The notes under the pieces are model-generated. The model did no database searches. It saw only the letters and a program-made list of their open reading frames with translations, and had not been told where the DNA came from. Of a stretch of 64,000 nucleotides of DNA, positions 9,724-22,600 are shown one piece after another (within the stretch, counting starts at the first letter, position 1; each line of letters begins with the position of its first letter). Source of the stretch: Spirometra erinaceieuropaei. Lineage: Eukaryota > Platyhelminthes > Cestoda > Diphyllobothriidea > Diphyllobothriidae. The translations under genes were made by a program, and so were the position numbers. Where the stretch lies: contig CACRXP010000001.1 of NCBI GenBank assembly GCA_902702965.1, positions 5,368,881 to 5,432,880 on the forward strand, written 5' to 3'.

Positions 9724-12300
9724 ACGTAGTTGTTTTTTTAAACTTCTCGAAATGTAGCCAGTTAATAGTGCCCACCGCGCCCACTCCTCGCGCTGATGAT
9801 AGGCTATTTGAAGGAAGACATGATTGGAACTAAGGCAAAAAGTGATGAAGTAAGACTGTGGCGCCTAAGCAACACATACAGTACAGGATCTTGGGCGTTC
9901 AGTTTCTTTGTTAACGGAAAGCATCACTGGATTCATAGCGCAGCAGGGCAGGTAGTAGGATTAGAGTATCCATCGGATGCAGGTACATATGCATGAAGAG
10001 AGAATTTGTCTGAAGTTAGAATGAAACGAGTGTGTCCGGTGCAGGCAACCGCAATAATTAGCTGCTGGTAGTTCACACCACCGGAGGTCATTACATGAAA
10101 GTATGTAAAAATACTCAAACTACAACCGCATTGCCCTCCCAGCGATTGCTGTTTCCGCTACGTCATCCATGGGAGTATTTAATCGCTGTTCAACGGACGT
10201 CTTCAGAACCGAACTGAGGGCTTCTGAGAAATTGCGTGCTAAAGTGCAAAACCCGCCATGAAAAATAGATTATAGGAAAACTAGCATGTAAGATATTATA
10301 TTTTTATGAACCCGCACGCGTGGCTTGATCGAGTTACCTCCTAATATAATAGCCTTTCGATGTTCACTCGACTTCGGCAACGGGTCCAGAATTAACATCG
10401 ACCAGACACCTGGAATGAGAAATGAACGTATCGAGTCGACATAGCTTTGCGATAAAATCAAGTTGATTAGCACAGTTCGAAGGCTTACAGTCAGTACCAT
10501 CAAAGAAAAACGCCGTGGACTGCAGACCTACCTCATTACATCCAGAGACACCAGAAGATTCTCTACCTATCACTTCACGACAAAGGTCGCAGACTCTGGT
10601 ATGGTGGGAGAACGATTTTCAAGAATATGCCAAGAAACCGAAGATAAACACTTATGAGGCCCAGACACTTAAAAGGGAAAGAAAATTGCATGGTTTCATT
10701 TAAAAGGAAGAGACTAACAGTGAAATGGGTCAGAAAAATAGAAGTCCGATGAAATCACCAGAAATCGAAACCCAATAAGAAGAGTTGAAAAAATAAACGC
10801 TGCAGCCTAATGACTTGGTCAGAGAGCAAAAACTTCTTAACCCCACCACACAACTCGAAGTGAGGAAAACAGGTTAATGTAAGCAATCAAATTTTGAGAG
10901 GAAACTAGTGGAAAGTTGAAGACTTTAATAAGAAAACAAAGGAAATGCGAGGAGTGATGCCGTCAGTAGGGAAATCGGTGCACCTGGGAGGCTAATCTTC
11001 ATCGGCGGGACCTCCCATATTTGACCAACGCTGAATTGCAAATTGAGCCAATCTCGTTCTTCAGTATTCTACACAGGCGTCATTATCGTTCTTCAGATCT
11101 AGTCTATTTAACTGGCCCATGTCAAGAAACCTGAAGGTCATTTACTCTGTCAAGGATATCTTTGGTTTTCCTAAATTAATGGGCTGAACATCTTCCGAAT
11201 TGCAGGATTGTGGGGCTTCAAACCTCGAGCTTTTTAACTTTGGTTGATGATACCTTACACATTCTTGTTATTGAGCGATTCCCAAAATACAGGATTTACC
11301 AGAATTGCAGTTTACATGGACACCGACAGAGACGCACGTTGCACTTACGATGGAACGATAGCTTTGCATTTGTATGGTTAATTGTACGAGATGTCTTACA
11401 AATTATGACAAGATCTGCATGCAACCTTCCCTGAGTCAGGATGGAAGGCTGCTTAACTCACCGAGGCCTGCGTATGACCAGTCCCGCATGGAGAGGACAA
11501 ACCTTATAATTCGTCTATGAAATTATTTAAGCCTCAGTTAATAAGATAGAGAGCTTGAGAGAGAGAGAGGGAGAGAGAGAGAGAGGGAGGGAAGGAAGGA
11601 GGCCATATTTGCGAGATTCACAAATCATTTTGTAGAAGGGAGATAGAAAGAGCCCTAGGAAACCCTATTTAAAAACCTGTGCTGAAAAAGAACGGGTGTT
11701 TACATAGCTGTGTGGGTGCAGTATATCAGTCCCTACCAATTAAATAGATCATTATCAAGTAAAATGCCACCAAGTCTTCCTTTAAACATCTGAACGCTTC
11801 CCGTAAGAACAAGCTAATTAGGAGCGTTTTACATTCCGCAGACACCCGGCAGAAGAAGACGTTTGTCCGTACTTCGTGTTTAAAATTAAAATTCAGTACA
11901 CATAAAGGGGATAGGCAGCGCATTGGAAAACCCTATTTACAAATATCAAGAATGAAAAGCATGCACATATTTATATAACACTAATGTCATTAATAGCGAA
12001 TTAATATACGACCATCAAGCAAGCATTTGTCCAGTTTTTTTTGTAAAGATCTCGAACTTTTCGCCCAAATAACGAAATGGGACAATTCTTTCCATCCTTC
12101 AACTTACCGGTAGGAGAAGAATTTGGTCCACGCTTTCAGCTTGACACACTTCATTTTCAGTTTGTATTGGTGGCCTGGAAGATTGGTTATTTATGCCAGT
12201 TCGGAAGAGTTTCAAAACTAAAGAATACACCCTAGCCCTCTGACTTTCATAAGGTAATTATCATACTCCTCCTGTATTGCTTATAACAGAGAGAAAATAT
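9724..12300. other. Intergenic, mostly unrecognised
   Basis: Apart from the GA-rich microsatellite at 11,557 I see no convincing gene or repeat. ORFs here are short and unlike known proteins. Confidence 0.45.
11557..11602. repeat. (GA)n / (GGGA)n microsatellite
   Basis: An imperfect purine run of GA dinucleotides grading into GGGA and GGAA units. Confidence 0.9.
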
Positions 12301-12301
12301 T

Positions 12302-12720
12302 TTAATTCTTCCAGTCGTCTTTCATGATGCAAGCAGATGCTCTTGGGTGTACATTCCCAAGAAGATGTAATCTTGTCTCGTCCAGGCACGCCATGCCTGA
12401 ACGCCACATCCTATCTATAGACAAAAATGCTCCAAAGAGTCGACGGAAAAGCTTTTCGTCGAAATTATAGAGGAATCTTCTGATTGCACCTAGGATACCC
12501 ATGGCCTTTTTGTTAACTTGGCGCGGTGAGACGACTATTCGAGAATGGACGTCATCCAAACACTGAGATCTCCTAAGATCGCTGGCTGATTCGAGTCGGT
12601 GACGTTCGAATCTCAACCGTCTCGCGCTGCTAGATCGTGATCGAATACTATAAAATTTGTTACGGCTGAGGTTTAAGAACCACTCATTATACCATTTCTG
12701 CAAAAGATCCTAGTTTTTTT
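12302..12720 (-). mobile_element. CR1/Jockey-like LINE reverse-transcriptase fragment
   Basis: The - strand frame has LQKWYNEWFLNLSRNK, the thumb-region signature (L..W...W.L..N..K), then VNKKAMGILGAIRRF, a typical region downstream of the catalytic domain in CR1-group LINEs. The catalytic Y-x-DD box is absent. It lies tail to head with the + strand RTE fragment at 12,896. Confidence 0.65.
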
Positions 12721-12895
12721 CAATTAAAGCACATTTTCCGGCTTTCTTATTGATTTCCACGACTAGATAGCATTGGCGAACATTCCACGCTCGCGGTTCA
12801 TGCAGTTCAGACACTCGTTCGCATATTAAAACACAGAATGGACTCATAACGTTCAGGGCGGACCTCGTTTTGAACGGTTTCCCACTTAGTTCGCT

Positions 12896-13795
12896 ATGCG
12901 ACCAGCGACTGAAAACTCGACCAAGATCAATACCTGGCGTGAGCGCTTCGAGCACCTTCTCAAGTTTGACGAGCGACCCATCACACCCCCGCTCGCCTGT
13001 GCAACGGAGTTTTGTCCCTCCAACCTATGCAGTGTCGTGCAAATCTATTCTGAGGAAGAAGGCGCTGACGCAACGCAAAGGCTGCGCGACACCAAGACAT
13101 TTGCAGATGACGGTTTTCCTGCAGAAATCTACAGGTCTTGTGTCGACATTCAGACGCCATGACTCTACGAGGGCATTAAACAGTCGTGGGGAGACGAGAT
13201 CATTGTTCATGATAACTGGGGCTCGGGCATCCTTGAGCCTGTCATCAAGAAAGGTGATCAGACAAGAAGAGAGAACTACCGCGGTATAAGCCTCCTCGGC
13301 GTTGCTGCGAGGGCCTTCGCTGTTGTCCTTCTTAGGCGTGACTCTAGAACAAGGCCTAACTAGGCCGGATTCAGAGTTGCGCTTGGTTGTGCCGGCCCAG
13401 ATGTTAACATTCTCGAATTCCACCATAGCTATCGGGAACGGACGGTCGTCTGATTTGCTGACTCCGTCGCTGCACTCAGTCCCCCTCATCGCGAGTCGGT
13501 GTGGCGACTAGTGAAACCAAGTTGTGTGCCGGCCAAGAGCATTAACATGGTCAAAGCCCACCAACGCCCAACCGTTGGGTGAGTTCCAGTCCACAACAAT
13601 CCCTCCCAACTTTTCGATATTCGGTCTGGCGTTTATCAGGGTTGTATCCTGTCGCCTATTCTGTCTAAATACATCATTGATTGGTTTTTGAAGAGCCTTC
13701 CACGCGAAGTTTGCGAAGTTACGTTTATACCCGGCCGCCAGCCGACTGATTTCGACTACGCTGATGATGTCCCTTTGTTAAGTTTAAACTTGTGG
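12896..13795 (+). mobile_element. RTE-like LINE reverse-transcriptase, decayed, first part
   Basis: Across shifted + strand frames one can follow TWRERFEHLLKFDE, the AEIYRSCVD segment, ENYRGISLLGVAAR, the RSGVYQGCILSPIL motif and the catalytic box DFDYADDVPLLS. This is the order expected in RTE-clade reverse transcriptases. Frameshifts and stops make it a pseudogene. The protein stops right after the YADD box; its missing downstream part resumes at 14,195. Confidence 0.8.
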
Positions 13796-14165
13796 AATAA
13801 GGAATGGAAGAAAGTTCTTCTTCAGTCACAGAGTGGTTGCAGCGTGGAATGCCCTGCCTACCGATGTTGCAACCTCCTCCTGTTTGAATTCCTTTAAGAG
13901 TAGACTTGACGCGCATCAAGCCTCCCCGTTACCAGCCTTACATTCACTCACATAACGGGCACCAACTTATACTTGTTTATACTACTTGTAACTATTTAGA
14001 AACCGTTATTGATTACTCTTTTTAACTAGCTGTCAGCGATTATGTACAAAACCCCTTTTTTCACCTTCCCACTATCAATGTTTTTCTCCGACGACTTGTA
14101 ACCAATAGGGAGTTCAAAGGCGCTTGCCTATATTTCCCTTAATAAACTAAAACTGAAAGGACGAA
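13796..14165 (+). mobile_element. CR1-like LINE 3' end inserted in the RTE copy
   Basis: The + strand reads SHRVVAAWNALPTDV then LNSFKSRLDAHQ, the CR1 C-terminal signature also seen at 9,433 (-). It is followed by a T-rich 3' region and an AATAAA near 14,141. It replaces about 110 codons of the surrounding RTE element. Confidence 0.65.
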
Positions 14166-14194
14166 ACTGTTTTTCGGATCGATGGATCCCGCAG

Positions 14195-14590
14195 GGTTTA
14201 ATCAAGACTTCCAAAGTGTCTATAGGCTCGACGCGATATCTTCATCGCCATGGAAATTCGCGTGTACAGGGCATTCGCCCGGTCAGTCCTTCTTTGCAGA
14301 GGTGAATTGTGGTTTGCGCGCGTGGAGAATGAGTGAAAACTGGAGGTATTGAACTACCATTGTTTGAGAACCGTCCTTTGAGTGGAGTACACCAAATTTG
14401 TCTCATGTGAGACAGTCCACACTAGTTGCGACAGCACCGAAAAGAGACCTCACACCAATTAAGAAAGACAAGTGTGGTGGCTTGACTCGTCGTTTGTCGT
14501 CCATCTCACGAACTCGGGGTTGCTGCCCTCGACCCGGCGCCGTTACTCACATGGTGATATCGAAGAGATGCCCAACTCAAAACCTCGCTT
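14195..14590 (+). mobile_element. RTE-like LINE, continuation (C-terminal part)
   Basis: + strand frames give RRDIFIAMEIRVYRAF, then LEVLNYHCLRTVL, and later sequence parallel to the better preserved - strand copy at 43,439-44,356. It is the 3' part of the RTE element begun at 12,896. Confidence 0.7.
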
Positions 14591-14599
14591 GACGGTATC

Positions 14600-16600
14600 C
14601 GGCAGGGTCTCCGTCTCTGGCGAAGTGAATGGGTCGGACAGCCGCAGTGCAGCGGCCGAAGTCGTCGACTGTAGCACACACCGCGTAAACGAAGCACTGA
14701 AGATGTGGCCTTAAGGATGAGGAAATCGTCCATCTCTACAAACGGTGGACATTGTCGGAAGCGGCGTTCGAACTGTCGCATGCGGGCAGTAAGTGCCCTA
14801 GCTCGCAAAAAAGCTGAAATTTACAAAAAATCGCTAAACACTAGCAAAGCGGTATAAATGAGTGGACGGCAACTCTGAATTAATAATCAGCTACTTTAAA
14901 CGAATAATAAAAAGTAGCTGCAATCTGGAATAAGTTAAGCAGGAATGGGAACATTCTTCAAAACAATTCTTTGTTTAAGGAATTGCCACTCGATTTCTGC
15001 ATTCAGAAAAACTCAAAATTCCAGCGCTGAGTACACCGGCTTCATCTTTCGTAGTTATGGAGATCATGGTCTCTGATCCCTTTGTCCGGTCTCATTTAGT
15101 GAGAAATGGTACTGATTCTGCAGCCGGCAACACAAAAGATGAGTTCTTCCGCTCACAGCGAGCTATTGTTCACCTATGTACTCTGTCTGGTGCATGGGTC
15201 CTAATTCCACGAAAATAAATAGCGAATGAAAAAATCCGATGAAATGTTAAGCATTCCCTTCGTAATCTGACGTCATTTCGCTGACTATAATTTTTTCTGC
15301 TGAACCATCCAAACTATACAAAAACACTGCCATCTGTGTTTGTGTCCGGAGGAGTTTTCTCACTGCCAACTCGATCTGAACGGAATCTTCTGTCGACACT
15401 ACCTGTAAACTGGCATGAAATTAAATTATTATTACTAGAAAATATAGTAAAATTAATATCGCGTTGTTTACAAAAATCAACTTCGTTAAAGAAATGAAAA
15501 ATTCTGAAGACTTCAAAAATAGTTGTAGCCGTGGAAAATTGAGTAGTCGATTTACAGAAAGCCCGTTCACACGAAACACCGAGTAAATAAAACAGCGCTA
15601 GCAGAATAACCTTGAAAAAACAGACCGTCAGTGAAATTCGCATCTAATCCGCGTTTCATCCTTTCAAACTGCAGATGAGGCTGACCCACACGGACTTCAA
15701 AGAAACGCCTTTTCGCAAAGGGTTATTTGACGAATGAGGGCGAAATTTTGAGTTCCAGGTGTTTCATAAGTGAAGAAGAAGAAGAGGGGTCGAGCACCAG
15801 AACACTTTGCTTATTGTCCTGAGCTTTCGGGTTCCTGCAGAGATAGTGGCAGTAACAGAAGGCATGCAGGCCAATCATCGACTGACGGTGCAAGACTGGA
15901 GCTGATTGTGCAGAGCTTTGTACGTCGGCGACAGATCTATAAATCCGTTGACTGAGTTTTCATCCGGGCCCCAGGCTTCAACCAGTTCTCGGCCTGCTGC
16001 GATTGTGTTTATAAACACTGGTGAGCCATTTAAATCCAGACCAGATACTTATTTGCTGAAAAATACTGTAATATAATCACGTTTTTATCGGTGGCTGCAA
16101 TCTTCGCTCGGCTCGCAACTACCGAGGACTACGAGCCTTCCAAAATTACTACTATAAATATTGGTGCTATTGTTTTTCCCAAAATGACTATGGAGCTCGA
16201 TGGATAAGCCTTGTTCCTCTAATAAATATACTGACTTAAAAACATAGAGAGCGGTTTAGCTTGTTCGCTACCAAGCACTTTCACAAATTATAATAATTGT
16301 ATTTAATGCCAGTTTACAGGCATTGCCAGGGAAGCGTTAAACACAAATCCGAACAGCAGTGAAAAAAAACTCTTTCCAAAAAGAGATAAAAATAAAGTCT
16401 ATGATGGCTTTTATAGTTGGTAGGGTTCAGGAGACAAAAACTGCTGACAATGAAAGGCCGACAGTCAAGAAAGGGAGGGTTCACTTTATCGGATACTTTC
16501 AGTCGCCAATTCTATTCATGAAGTTGGGGCTGGTCCAAACAGAAGCGCCAAAGAACAGCTGTCGTTGTTGGCTAAACAAATTGTTCATAGTGAAACCGGT
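14600..16600. other. Intergenic, mostly unrecognised
   Basis: No confident gene. One - strand ORF with a signal-peptide-like start (15,314-15,643) is listed separately. Confidence 0.4.
15314..15643 (-). CDS. Hypothetical small ORF with signal-peptide-like N-terminus
   Basis: An ATG-started 109-codon frame. The N-terminus has a short basic start, a hydrophobic core (VILLALFYLLGVSC) and a possible cleavage site, like a secretory signal. No domain is recognised. It is AT-rich, isolated and has no visible splice context. It could be chance, and I list it only because the N-terminus is unusually signal-like. Confidence 0.15.
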   Translation of the reverse strand: MRISLTVCFFKVILLALFYLLGVSCERAFCKSTTQFSTATTIFEVFRIFHFFNEVDFCKQRDINFTIFSSNNNLISCQFTGSVDRRFRSDRVGSEKTPPDTNTDGSVFV

Positions 16601-16608
16601 CCTAGAGA

Positions 16609-17650
16609 TCAGAGACCACAAACGCCATCGCTACGGTATAGTTGACCTGTGGATTCAGCACCCACAATTTGTCGGAGTTTTTCTGGATGCAAAAATCGAG
16701 TAATATTTCTCTTAAACAAAGGATAATTTTGCAGAGTTTTCACATTCCTGGATAGTTTATTCCGAATAGCAATTGCATTTACAGAAAAGAATCGACGATA
16801 CTTAACGGTATGTGCCAGATTAAGAAATAAAAAGACCTCACGGTGACTGTTACGTCGTGGGTGGACATGGTGTCTTAAAGAAGTGAGTGGGTTAAACGTG
16901 TGATTATATAAGAGTTTAAATAGCAAAAATAGTCCCTTTTGTAATCTACGGAGCCATAAAGGATCAAGGCCTGTAAGCCGGCAACGTTCTTGATAAGACA
17001 AATGTCGGTGTTCGTGGGGTTAAAACTCTCCTTGTAAAAAATGTTGGACGGATTCTATCTTCTTCCGCTCAGCAGCACGCATGAGGTTAAATAAATACGA
17101 ACAGTATTCCAGGCCAGGTTGAACAGACATTTTATAAAGGCGCATTTTAATATCGCTGGTTTAAAAGTTTCGGAGGATAAGCCCGGTCGTTCTGCATGCT
17201 TTAAAGACTATCAAGGCGCAGTGCACCGAAAGATTGAAGCTCTTGGAGTATGATACACCCAGATCCTTATAATCCCAGGCACATTTAAGGCGTGACCGTC
17301 AATGCTTAGTTGAGGTTGGTGGTCGTCGTCAACCACCATGACTGAGCACTTATGCCAAGAAAGAGAAGGGCGCCATGTGCGGCACCACTGGGCAAAGGCC
17401 CGTGTGCTTTAGGAGCTCAAGCACGATGTCATGATCTGAAGGCTTATATCGATATGCAAATTTCAGAACATCGACATATATGAAGGGCTTACCATTTTGA
17501 AATAATTCTGATACATCGTTAAAAAAAGGCAAAATACAAATTCTGTCGGCATTTCAGCCCAGTCTGAATATTTTGGACTCCAGCGACGGAGCTTTATGTG
17601 AACAATCACTTCGGAAGATTGGTAAAGTCTCACTTGTTGGATTTGCCTCA
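16609..17650 (-). mobile_element. CR1/Jockey-like LINE, 3' half of RT ORF
   Basis: Reading the - strand from 17,650 down, fragments follow in RT order: a region near DLGVSYSKSF, then QPGLEYCSYLFN, SYQERCRLTGLDPL, LRRLQKGLFLLFKLLYN, and the C-terminal signature YRRFFSVNAIAIRNKL. Frames shift repeatedly, so it is a dead copy. Confidence 0.75.
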
Positions 17651-17659
17651 ATTTGTAGT

Positions 17660-19740
17660 CTTGAGTAATAAATTCACTTCTCTCTTTAAAAGATTGAAAA
17701 TGGCGAAGTGTGATCTTCCATCACTCCGTCTTCACTAATTTCTGACTCTTTACTACACTTTAGGAGGGGAATGTAATCTCCGTTCCGCTTGGTCGTCTTT
17801 ATTCAACCACAGAATAACTTCGGATTATTCACGACACAGTTTAGCAGGTTCATTCCAAACCCTCACCGTGTTTCGAGGATAATTCATTTGGCAAGGTTAT
17901 TTTGCTTTTTGCATGTACTGGAGGGCACGAGATTCCTATGAACAAGAGACTTCTGCCACAGTCTCCGTTTGTATTCATTTCTTTTCAAAGCCTATGTCAG
18001 TCGCTGGGGTCTGTTGTTTAGCATTGTTCGAGAAATCGACAGTAGTTTGGGAAGTGCCTGTCCAGCGACTGACTGAACTACCTAATTCCTCACTTTTATT
18101 GCCGGAAAAAATCTATTCTCAGTATATGGGACTCATCGTGCCAAGAACAACTTCTAAATCTAGGGTGTTTTAAGCCAACCGAAATAAGTGAATATTGCCA
18201 GGACAGTATGACGTAGTCGCTTCGACGTGGGGAGGTTGACAGTTTACCGGAGATCCCTCCGTCCGCGCAGGAGAATTTAGTGTTATGCTCATATCATTCT
18301 ACGGGGATGACAGGGCTCATGGCAACGTGACGCTGTAGCAACTCTATTCATCTCTGGGAGCCCCCATGATAAAAATGCACAATGTTTTAACCTAGCAAAG
18401 GCGGCGACAGAATTTCTACCATCAGTGATGCCGGCCACCCAACACACCGTCTCGAATGGGAATCGCCACTCGATGATTGAGCGATTAAATGTTGATGTAG
18501 TGAATTTGCCCACTAAAATTGGGGAAAATGTTGCTGCTTTCATCAACTCTCCCGGTCACCCATCAGGCTATAGTTAAATGGCTGAAGGGTCGAAGTATTG
18601 GGAAAAATTATATCCAGGCAGCGGAATTTGCACCAGTAAATCGGAAGTAAAGGACAGCTGCACGAAGGACACGGGTCATATGCAAAGAATACTTTTTGCA
18701 GTCAGTCCTGAGCCGGGGAATTTGTTTTTACCGGGCCCGAGACGACAAATAATATGTCATGCTGAAGATTGCGAGGAAGGAAATCGCCGTGACGGAGAAG
18801 CACGAGGAGCGCTCCTCAAGGACAGTGGACGGCGGGAACTTAAGGTGGCGACGGCGGCCTTACAAATACTGACTATGAATGACTGGATAACGTAGTCAGG
18901 AGAGTCGTGGGTCTTTCTTAAGTTACTTACTACAACACCAAGGTCGCCGCCCCTTAAACCACAAGATAGTGCATACAAACCAATTTCTCGTCGACACTAC
19001 GACGTCCGTCTGATTTTAAGAAATGTACACAGGTATGTTTTAAGAGGTTACTGGTAGGGCTCTTGATGATCCCGCTCAAGTACATTTAGGACTACACGCA
19101 TATATGAAACTTCACGCAATCAGCTTAAAATATAGTCATTGGTAAGGTTTATGGAGGCATTTTACACCAAATGAGCAGTGATCCATTACAGAGGAAATGA
19201 AATCATGAATTTAAGTTCATAGCTGGCCGTAGACATTCTTGGAATTGAAGTCATCAGTTTTCAAGTTCAGACAGTACGAATGTCTTATAAACGCAACAGT
19301 GGTATGAGAACTCACTATTTCACTCAGGAATGAATTCCATGGTAGTACTACCTGCCGGTAGAAAAGACACATTTGTTGGTCTAAAAACCACATTCGTGTT
19401 TGTACTCGTACGGATGAACACGCAGATAACTCCCACTCGCAAACTCGCAGGAATCATCAAATTTTAGTAAACGCTCATATTCGCAGATAATGCGGAATAT
19501 TCGCAGCCGGTTACATCACATTAATTTATAGTGTGGGGGGCATAGGTGGAACGGTCCTGAAAACATCCACCAGTTTTTCTCTCGCCGTTGCAGCTGCTCG
19601 ACGGGGTCATTGTCTTCTTCTGTCCAGGACATCCTTGCTGGGATTTCATATTACAGTTGTGGTCTAACCAACACACGTGAGATCCACTCGAAAGATTTCA
19701 AAGGAAAAGTTATAAAAGCATATATAGTTCAGTGCATGAT
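17660..19740. other. Intergenic, nothing recognised
   Basis: Short ORFs only. The 105-codon + frame at 18,578-18,895 has no recognisable domain or splice context. Confidence 0.4.
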
Positions 19741-19742
19741 GT

Positions 19743-19961
19743 TCATTGTTTTTTGGACGGATATTTTGCGGTGTTCGGAGGGTAGATAATTAGACCTTTG
19801 TGCGTATTCACGCCTTTTATTAGAATCCTATTCATATGGTTATGGTGCTTTGGAAAATGTCTCAGGTCAGCTTTTGAGCATAAGACTACATATGTCGATG
19901 CGTTAGGTGTTAGAAGCCACTTAGTGAACCATGCTGCCAGTTTATAAACGTTTTCTTGCAT
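19743..19961 (-). mobile_element. LINE reverse-transcriptase fragment
   Basis: The - strand reads ENVYKLAAWFTKWLL, matching the W..W.L..N motif after the YxDD box of CR1-group RTs, then HMNRILIKGVNTHKGL. It is a fragment of about 70 codons. Confidence 0.55.
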
Positions 19962-20759
19962 TTTCGCATGTCACCAGCGCAGCCTTCTGTTTTCCGTACT
20001 CCTATGTCAACTCTAAAAATGATGGTATCGCAGTCAGGATCTTCTGTACAGTTGTTTAAATAGATGAGGAGGAGTGAAATTTACATTTTAAATTAGATTT
20101 CTAAATCTCCTGCATAGTTTTTCAGCTGAAATTTTCAAAAATTTTCCATTTTGGAAATAGGCCATTTGCGCTTCCCGACTTGTATTGTCGAATTATTATA
20201 AAGCGGAAATATACTATTAAAGTTTTTTTGCCTAACGTAGCTTCACTCCTTTTAAGCTTTGCCTGTGAAATATCCTGAGAATATTACAGTTTTAACAATA
20301 AATCTTCTCTATTGGCAGATTTTATTGCCGATTTATCGGCTAGTAAGAGAACGATGCTGTCATTTGTTTCACATGACATACCCTCGTTGTTGAGTACAAA
20401 TTTCATTCGCAGTTTTGCTTTGTTACCTATAAAATTATCAAATGCCTGTTCTTCATCGAAACATTTTACCATTGAGAAATAATTGCATAAGTGACAATGC
20501 TGTTCGGTCTAAGAATATTGATAGCTTTTCGAAATTATTTATCAAGCATAGTCAAATCCGTAAGTCCTCGCATTTTGTGGCAGCTATCGTCCATATAAAT
20601 CAGTAGTAAACACTTGTTTTGTTTTTTCCAACTTGAAACCTCAGGCAACCCCTCGTCTCAGTTTTAATTAAATTAATTTCAAATTTTTTCATTCAAAACC
20701 CGTCGTCAAAATGAAAAAACTAGACCTTGGAGCGGTCGAAAATTTTAACAATCTCATGT

Positions 20760-22430
20760 GTCATTGTGGGTCAATTTATTCTGTTCGTGGTGCCCTCCTT
20801 GAAGAATAATTGCCAAAACTTGCTTTTTAACAATGTGAGAAGCTCATGCTCTTCATCAGCCCTGTTGCTAGTGTGACCGAAGACAGGCACAAGCGATGTT
20901 TTAACTTTATTTTCAGAAGTGTCCTTAAAAATAGACTGCCAATAAATGTTGCCTTCCATTTCCCTTACGCTTGTGACTCTAACTTTGAAGTCGCTGAAGC
21001 TAATAGACTGTTATCTAGGACCAAAAACCTACCGATTCTTTCAAAATGATTCTCTTCAGTATAAGTAGACCTTATTTTGTCCCATCTGGAGCGATCAACT
21101 TAGTATCTTATAGGGAATAAGCTTTTATTAGTGGGGAAAACTTCAATACAACCCAGAGTTTCTCCCTCATTAGCAAACTCAAAGCCACCGCGGAATTCTA
21201 CTCATCTGCAATTTGCTTCTGAAGCTGGTCCTCTATCTGGCGTCAAAAAATTTTTCCCCTTGTCTGCGGCGACCCAAGTTCCATTTAGCTCTTCAATTCA
21301 GTACATTATCTCCGATTCCGTTGAAACCTGTTACTTTGGAGCATCTCAAGGTAGCGATAATTGCTCAAGTGCTGCCCTCCATTTTATCAGACCACTTGAT
21401 CTTAGGAGAAAAGATGGACTTACACTAGAGTTGCATTCAATGTCCATGGCGCAGAATAATGGCTTCGTTAATAAAACTGGGTCGAATCAATCCCGTTCCA
21501 AACGATAAAATCAGATGAACCAGGGAGATTCTTACCTGTTCATATCCCGAACTCTCAAGTAAAAAAAGACATTACAGTTAGGAATCTCATTAAACCACCA
21601 GCCTGTAACATGCAACTATATATTGATGTAAATGATTTCACCAACCCCATAGTTAGCCTGCCTCTCCCAAATAATAAAGCCTATTCATAATGCAAAGAGT
21701 TTCTGAAGACAACTCCGTCTGTTTTCCAACATAAATCATCCGCCATACTGTGCATAAAACTCGCAAAATCCTATTATTATGCCTCCTACTTTTCGACGCC
21801 ACGAAATGGCAATCCTCTTCATGGATCCTGCCCAAATATATTTCCACCCAATACTGCCTCTTCAGTTAGCGGCCACATCTCTTCAAATTCCAGACCACAA
21901 CAACTTTGCTTTTCCCCCTTTACTTCCTCTGTACCGCCTAATTTCCCACCCAACCCTTCCTTCTTTATAAAAAGTAATGAGTGAAATCCGCACCTCAGGC
22001 ATACGCTTAATACGACGTAAAATCAGTCGTGCAAAAGATGGCACAACTAAGAAATGTAGCTTTGAGTTTGATTCAGATCTCTTGTGCATTACAGAGTCTT
22101 GGACTCATTCCCTAGTTTCTGACTCGGCGATCGCTAAAGGGAATCTCTGATTATGCCGACAAGACTGTGTTTAAAGACTTGGCGGTGGTTGTCCTTATGC
22201 ATCAGAGCTTATCATGCACATTCGCCACTGTGACCTGAACATTTCTTACTTTTCTGGAAATCTGTGTCGTTTCGGTAATCCTTCCGCAAAACAGGAAATT
22301 GGATGTGTATATGATCCCCTTTGTTACTCCGGAAATGAAAGCCATCTCTGAGAACTCCTTGAAAAAAATCACGGAGACTTCATTCGATGTTAAGATAATC
22401 GTAGACAACTTACGTTTGCCAGAACTTGAC
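20760..22430 (+). mobile_element. LINE copy 2: ORF1 and start of endonuclease
   Basis: Homologous to the - strand LINE at 25,958-29,860 but on the opposite strand and 5'-biased. Shared ORF1 blocks include TEDRHKRCFNF (copy 1: TEDRHKQGFNF), FSHLERST- and RVSPS-type segments and NSTH. The endonuclease N-terminal motif ESWTHSLVSDSA near 22,092 matches ESWTHTLIPDSA of copy 1. Stops and frameshifts are frequent, and the RT is missing. Confidence 0.72.
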
Positions 22431-22446
22431 TGTCATACGCATACTT

Positions 22447-22600
22447 TTAATCCACTTTAAAATGTTGCTCTGGATTCCAAATTACCCAAATGTTTTCAAG
22501 AGTAGTGGACGGGGTGGCGTTAAAAGGCCTTTCGAAGTCGACGAAGAAAGCCTGAAGCCTGAACTTCACTTTCATGAATGGTTTTAGCTGGCCTTGGTTG
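22447..22600 (-). mobile_element. Short LINE RT fragment
   Basis: The - strand reads KFRLQAFFVDFERPFNATP, resembling RT motif A (FVDFEKAFD). The second catalytic Asp position is replaced (RPFN). It is very short. Confidence 0.4.

Noticed and set aside
11557..11602. CRISPR-like or regulatory array
   Set aside because: It is a plain purine microsatellite. No spaced direct repeats of CRISPR type occur anywhere in the window.
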